From NCBI GenBank assembly GCA_005223375.1, contig RXOD01004614.1:1-19896 (forward strand): 19,896 nt of DNA. The letters are read 5' to 3'. The DNA is from Amoebophrya sp. AT5.2. Lineage: Eukaryota; Sar; Dinophyceae; Syndiniales; Amoebophryaceae. Shown here one piece after another: positions 16,970 through 19,896 of this stretch (its first letter is position 1; every line of letters begins with the position of its first letter). Below the pieces are notes generated by a model that made no database searches, was not told the origin of the DNA, and worked only from the letters and a program-made list of their open reading frames with translations. Both the position numbers and the translations under genes were made by a program.

Positions 16970-19896
16970 TCACCCCTCTCCCGCTGTGAACTTCTGCAGC
17001 AGCAAAAAATCAGCTGGGGACACGTACACCACCCCTCCGGCCGGCTGTTCTACCTTTTCTGCCCGGTACAAATTGTAGACGAACGCGCGAAACGTGCTCA
17101 AACGGTGATCTTCGAAGCTGGGGATGACGCTGCCCGCGGCTGATCCCGCACTAGTACTCGTGAGTATCTGCGAAAAAAAAGCGTACTGCGTGCGCATGCC
17201 GACCGGGAAGACGGTGCGAATCTTCTCGATAGAGGGGTTCAGGCTGCGCGAACCGATCGCAGTAGCGGATGAAGTCGGCGAGCGCGGCGAGGTGGTTGTG
17301 GACGCCAAAACTGCGCCCGCAGCGTCCCCCTGCCGCGCGGTGTCACTGGTACCCGGTAGCACGAAACTTTCTGCCTGCGCACCGCCCGCTCCTGGGTCCA
17401 TCGTCGTGGGCGGTGTTTCGATATGCGTTTGCAAAAACGAGTCGGGCAGGGGCGGTGGCGCACCCAAGTTGCCAGCGTCGTAGGTCGACGCCCCCTCGCC
17501 GACCGCATGCTCCCCCCTCCTCGTCTGCTCCTCTGTGCGCAGCCGTACATCTTCCGCCGAAGAAGCAACTCCGGCACCAGACGGTGTTGCTGCACTACCT
17601 CCGCCCGCCCCTCGCCCAGCAACCCCCAACGAAGAAGAACTTGCGACCGAAGCTTTGGGCCGGTGCGCGAGCGCCGAGAACGCCTTCTCCCGCAACCACA
17701 GCACCTGTTCGACCGGCGGAAATACCAGCGGCTCTCGCTGCACGCCCATGTGCGACAGCCGCACGACCGGATCGTAGTTGAAGAACAGGTGCTTCGTGTT
17801 TTTGAAGGATTCGGACTCCGTGAAGTCGAAGTCCGGCGCACTGCCCGCTGGTTTGCCCACCTCTTCCCCCACCCTCAACTTTTTCCCGCCGGCACCACTC
17901 CGAGCGGAAACTCCGCGGGAAAACAACGACGGGCGCCCCCGACGAGACAAGACCACTGGCGTGCGGTCGCGCCGGAACAAGCTGCGGAAGTCCGGGATTT
18001 TGCGCGTCATCAGGTAGGTCTGGGCGGCCTTTGCGCGCGCCGGACTGGACGACGCGAAGATCGGGGGTGCGCTAAACGCGATCGTGTGCGGCTGGCCCTC
18101 CTCCACCGCTGCCCGATCTTCCCCCGCCGAAGCGGCTAGTCCGCGCAGCAGCTGGCGGACCGGTGGCTCATCGGCTGAGAATGAATCGGTTCTTTCGTTT
18201 TCGCTTTGTTCCCCGAAGAACAAAAAGCTGAGGATCGGACTGAAGCGGACGACGCGGTGCAGGAGCAGGGCGAGGGCCCCGCCCAGGCTGTGCCCCGCGA
18301 AGACGACGCGGTCAAACCTCGCCCGCAGTCGCGTCTCCAGGCAGCGGCGGAACTCAGCCGACGCAGACGTCGGCGAGCCCCCGGTCGAGGACGACCGTTC
18401 GGAGAAGACGAACTCCTCCCACCGCTCGGAATGTTTTTTGTTCATCCGCCCGGGCTCGCGGCTCAGCGGCCGCCACGCCGTCGTCCGCGTCTCCGCGTCG
18501 TACACCGCGGTGCCCGGAAACGCGTCGCCTTCGGCTCCTTCGCCCCGGGGAGTAGAAGTAAACGCCTCCAAACAGTACTCCCGCAGGCTTTCCTCGAAGT
18601 CGGCCGCGAACTCCTGCACGCGCTTGTAGAAGCCGTGGTGCAGCTTCAGATACACGTCGCTGGAAAGCAGCTCGCGCCACCTTCCGTCGACGCTGTAGTG
18701 GTGGAACACGGGAGAACTGCGGTCCCCCTCCACCTCCAGATTCACCGCCCAGTCGTCCAAGGTCTGCGTGCCGCGGAAAACCACGTACGCAACGCGGTTG
18801 TGACCCACGTGGAAGAACCAGCGGGGAGGCTCTTCCCCGTTGCTCGTGCCATTCGCGTTTGGGCTGTTGTTCGTCGAGGTGTTCGAGGCGACGTAGTTGG
18901 CGTCGCTCGCATCGTTCTCGCCCGGGGGCTCCAAATCGTCGTGGTCCCGCTGCGACAGGTGGTCCTGTTGCGGCGGCATCCAGGCGGACCTGAGCAGGAA
19001 CCTTCCCGCGACGGCGCGCGCGGCCCTCCTCGAAGTGTCGGCACAGAAGGACGCGATGGAGCTGGCAAGCTGGTCTTGCGTCTGTAGCGAGCTGGTCTGC
19101 GACGCCGTTGCCGTAGTAGTAGAAGAAGTACTTTCGCCTTGCTCCGCACCAGCAGCCCGTTGTACAGAAGACTCCCCGTCGCCGTCACTGTAGTCACCAC
19201 CGCCCAGCATGTTGCCGTCTTCTGCACGTCCCAGAAAAGTGCTGAAAAGTTTCTGCAGAACCGCGGCCACCTCCTCCTCGCAAGAGACCTCCGTCTGCTT
19301 CCCGGGGCCGACAAAGTGCAAGACGCCCCGCTGCCCCAACGCCCTGCGAATGGAAAACTCGGATTTGTAGGCCAGCTCCGACAACTCTAACGCGGCCAGT
19401 ACGTCGCCGCGGCTCGCAGCGATCGCTTCTTGACCGTGCTGCCCCTCGGAAAGCAGAGACGACGAACTGCTGCTGGGCGTGGTCACCAACCGCGGAGGCG
19501 TCTCGTGAAGAGCTGGCTGGTTCCCTTCCGTGACCGAGTCCGCGGCCACGAGCGAAGCCCCGCTCGGCGCTTCCCTTTCGGTGGTTCCGGTAGTGCGCCG
19601 CCTGCGCCCGAACAGAATATCTTCCAGCGAGGCTCGCTCGGAGAACGGGCGGAAAAACGGCTCGGCTTGCGTCAAACGGAGCGAGCGGTCGTTCCATTGT
19701 TCGTTGATACTTTGGAGGAGCTGCGCGCCGCTTGCTGCGAAGTTCGTAGCCGTATCCAGCCAGGAAGGCGGAGCCGACGCTTCTGTTTGTTGTGGTGATT
19801 GCGTTTGCTCCGTCTGCTCCTCCGGAGATGTGGGTTCTGGTGCTTCACCCGAGCCCTCCGCAGCGGCAGCGTTCGCGCGGTCGCCGCCCACAGTAG
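16970..19896 (-). CDS. Class 3 lipase (alpha/beta hydrolase), 5' end beyond right edge
   Basis: One uninterrupted frame of about 975 codons runs from the right edge to TGA at 16970. No ATG marks a start near the edge, so the N-terminus is missing; numbering below is from the GTG at 19891. The N-terminal 350 residues are Ser/Thr/Glu-rich and probably disordered. The class 3 lipase core begins near 365: YVVFRGTQTLDDWAVN (369-384), LHHGFYKR (417-424), the nucleophile elbow AGHSLGGALALLL (Ser535), the acid segment FFNYDPVVRLSH (Asp707) and FEDHRLSTFRAFVY (His929), giving a complete Ser-Asp-His triad. Class 3 lipases hydrolyse acyl-glycerols, and the diacylglycerol lipases belong here. The core is interrupted by long low-complexity inserts (about 450-520, 560-600, 740-880), so it is much longer than a typical fungal lipase of about 300 residues. 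I saw no clear membrane span. Substrate and location are unknown. Confidence 0.88.
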   Translation of the reverse strand, partial: TVGGDRANAAAAEGSGEAPEPTSPEEQTEQTQSPQQTEASAPPSWLDTATNFAASGAQLLQSINEQWNDRSLRLTQAEPFFRPFSERASLEDILFGRRRRTTGTTEREAPSGASLVAADSVTEGNQPALHETPPRLVTTPSSSSSSLLSEGQHGQEAIAASRGDVLAALELSELAYKSEFSIRRALGQRGVLHFVGPGKQTEVSCEEEVAAVLQKLFSTFLGRAEDGNMLGGGDYSDGDGESSVQRAAGAEQGESTSSTTTATASQTSSLQTQDQLASSIASFCADTSRRAARAVAGRFLLRSAWMPPQQDHLSQRDHDDLEPPGENDASDANYVASNTSTNNSPNANGTSNGEEPPRWFFHVGHNRVAYVVFRGTQTLDDWAVNLEVEGDRSSPVFHHYSVDGRWRELLSSDVYLKLHHGFYKRVQEFAADFEESLREYCLEAFTSTPRGEGAEGDAFPGTAVYDAETRTTAWRPLSREPGRMNKKHSERWEEFVFSERSSSTGGSPTSASAEFRRCLETRLRARFDRVVFAGHSLGGALALLLHRVVRFSPILSFLFFGEQSENERTDSFSADEPPVRQLLRGLAASAGEDRAAVEEGQPHTIAFSAPPIFASSSPARAKAAQTYLMTRKIPDFRSLFRRDRTPVVLSRRGRPSLFSRGVSARSGAGGKKLRVGEEVGKPAGSAPDFDFTESESFKNTKHLFFNYDPVVRLSHMGVQREPLVFPPVEQVLWLREKAFSALAHRPKASVASSSSLGVAGRGAGGGSAATPSGAGVASSAEDVRLRTEEQTRRGEHAVGEGASTYDAGNLGAPPPLPDSFLQTHIETPPTTMDPGAGGAQAESFVLPGTSDTARQGDAAGAVLASTTTSPRSPTSSATAIGSRSLNPSIEKIRTVFPVGMRTQYAFFSQILTSTSAGSAAGSVIPSFEDHRLSTFRAFVYNLYRAEKVEQPAGGVVYVSPADFLLLQKFTAGEG

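Noticed and set aside
1..19896. rRNA, tRNA, CRISPR arrays, phage or bacterial mobile elements
   Set aside because: None was recognised by eye, and the gene structure with introns is eukaryotic. A tRNAscan-SE or Rfam run would be decisive for small RNAs.

Overview
The window looks like nuclear DNA of a dinoflagellate-lineage alveolate. The evidence is: GC-rich coding exons split by introns, probable GC-AG introns beside GT-AG ones, five or six long introns carrying inverted repeats near their ends, a secreted coiled-coil protein of a type common in dinoflagellates, a polycystin-type channel gene, and every recognisable gene on the same (minus) strand, as in unidirectional dinoflagellate gene arrays. 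Long introns with terminal inverted repeats (introner-like elements) recall Amoebophrya (Syndiniales), but introners are also reported from other dinoflagellates, so the genus is inference. No bacterial operon, rRNA, tRNA, CRISPR array or virus-like gene was seen.

Layout in minus-strand gene order, right to left. (1) 19896-16970: a class 3 lipase, open at the right edge, with a complete visible catalytic triad. (2) 16008-9150: a five-exon gene encoding two consecutive polycystin (PKD) channel units in one chain of about 1,901 residues, followed by a coiled-coil tail. (3) 8734-7580: an intronless, low-complexity, probably secreted protein of unknown function. (4) 6964-3825: a six-exon gene for a secreted coiled-coil protein of about 687 residues. 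(5) 3169-3077: a possible 30-residue Met/Lys-rich microprotein or terminal exon. (6) 1938-1: a 646-codon stop-free frame running off the left edge, part of a large unknown protein. Intergenic stretches of 0.4-1.7 kb separate the genes and hold short direct and tandem repeats.

The most interesting content is the twin-unit polycystin, whose 6-TM + 6-TM layout resembles two-pore channels and whose two filters both read G-N where polycystin-2 has G-D, and the introns. The three short introns (107, 122 and 148 nt) are plain GT-AG. Most longer ones (211-365 nt) carry inverted repeats near their ends, and in two of them coding frame or family alignment hints that the boundaries are non-canonical. 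All exon joins were made by hand from reading frame, splice dinucleotides and remembered family patterns; there is no transcript evidence.
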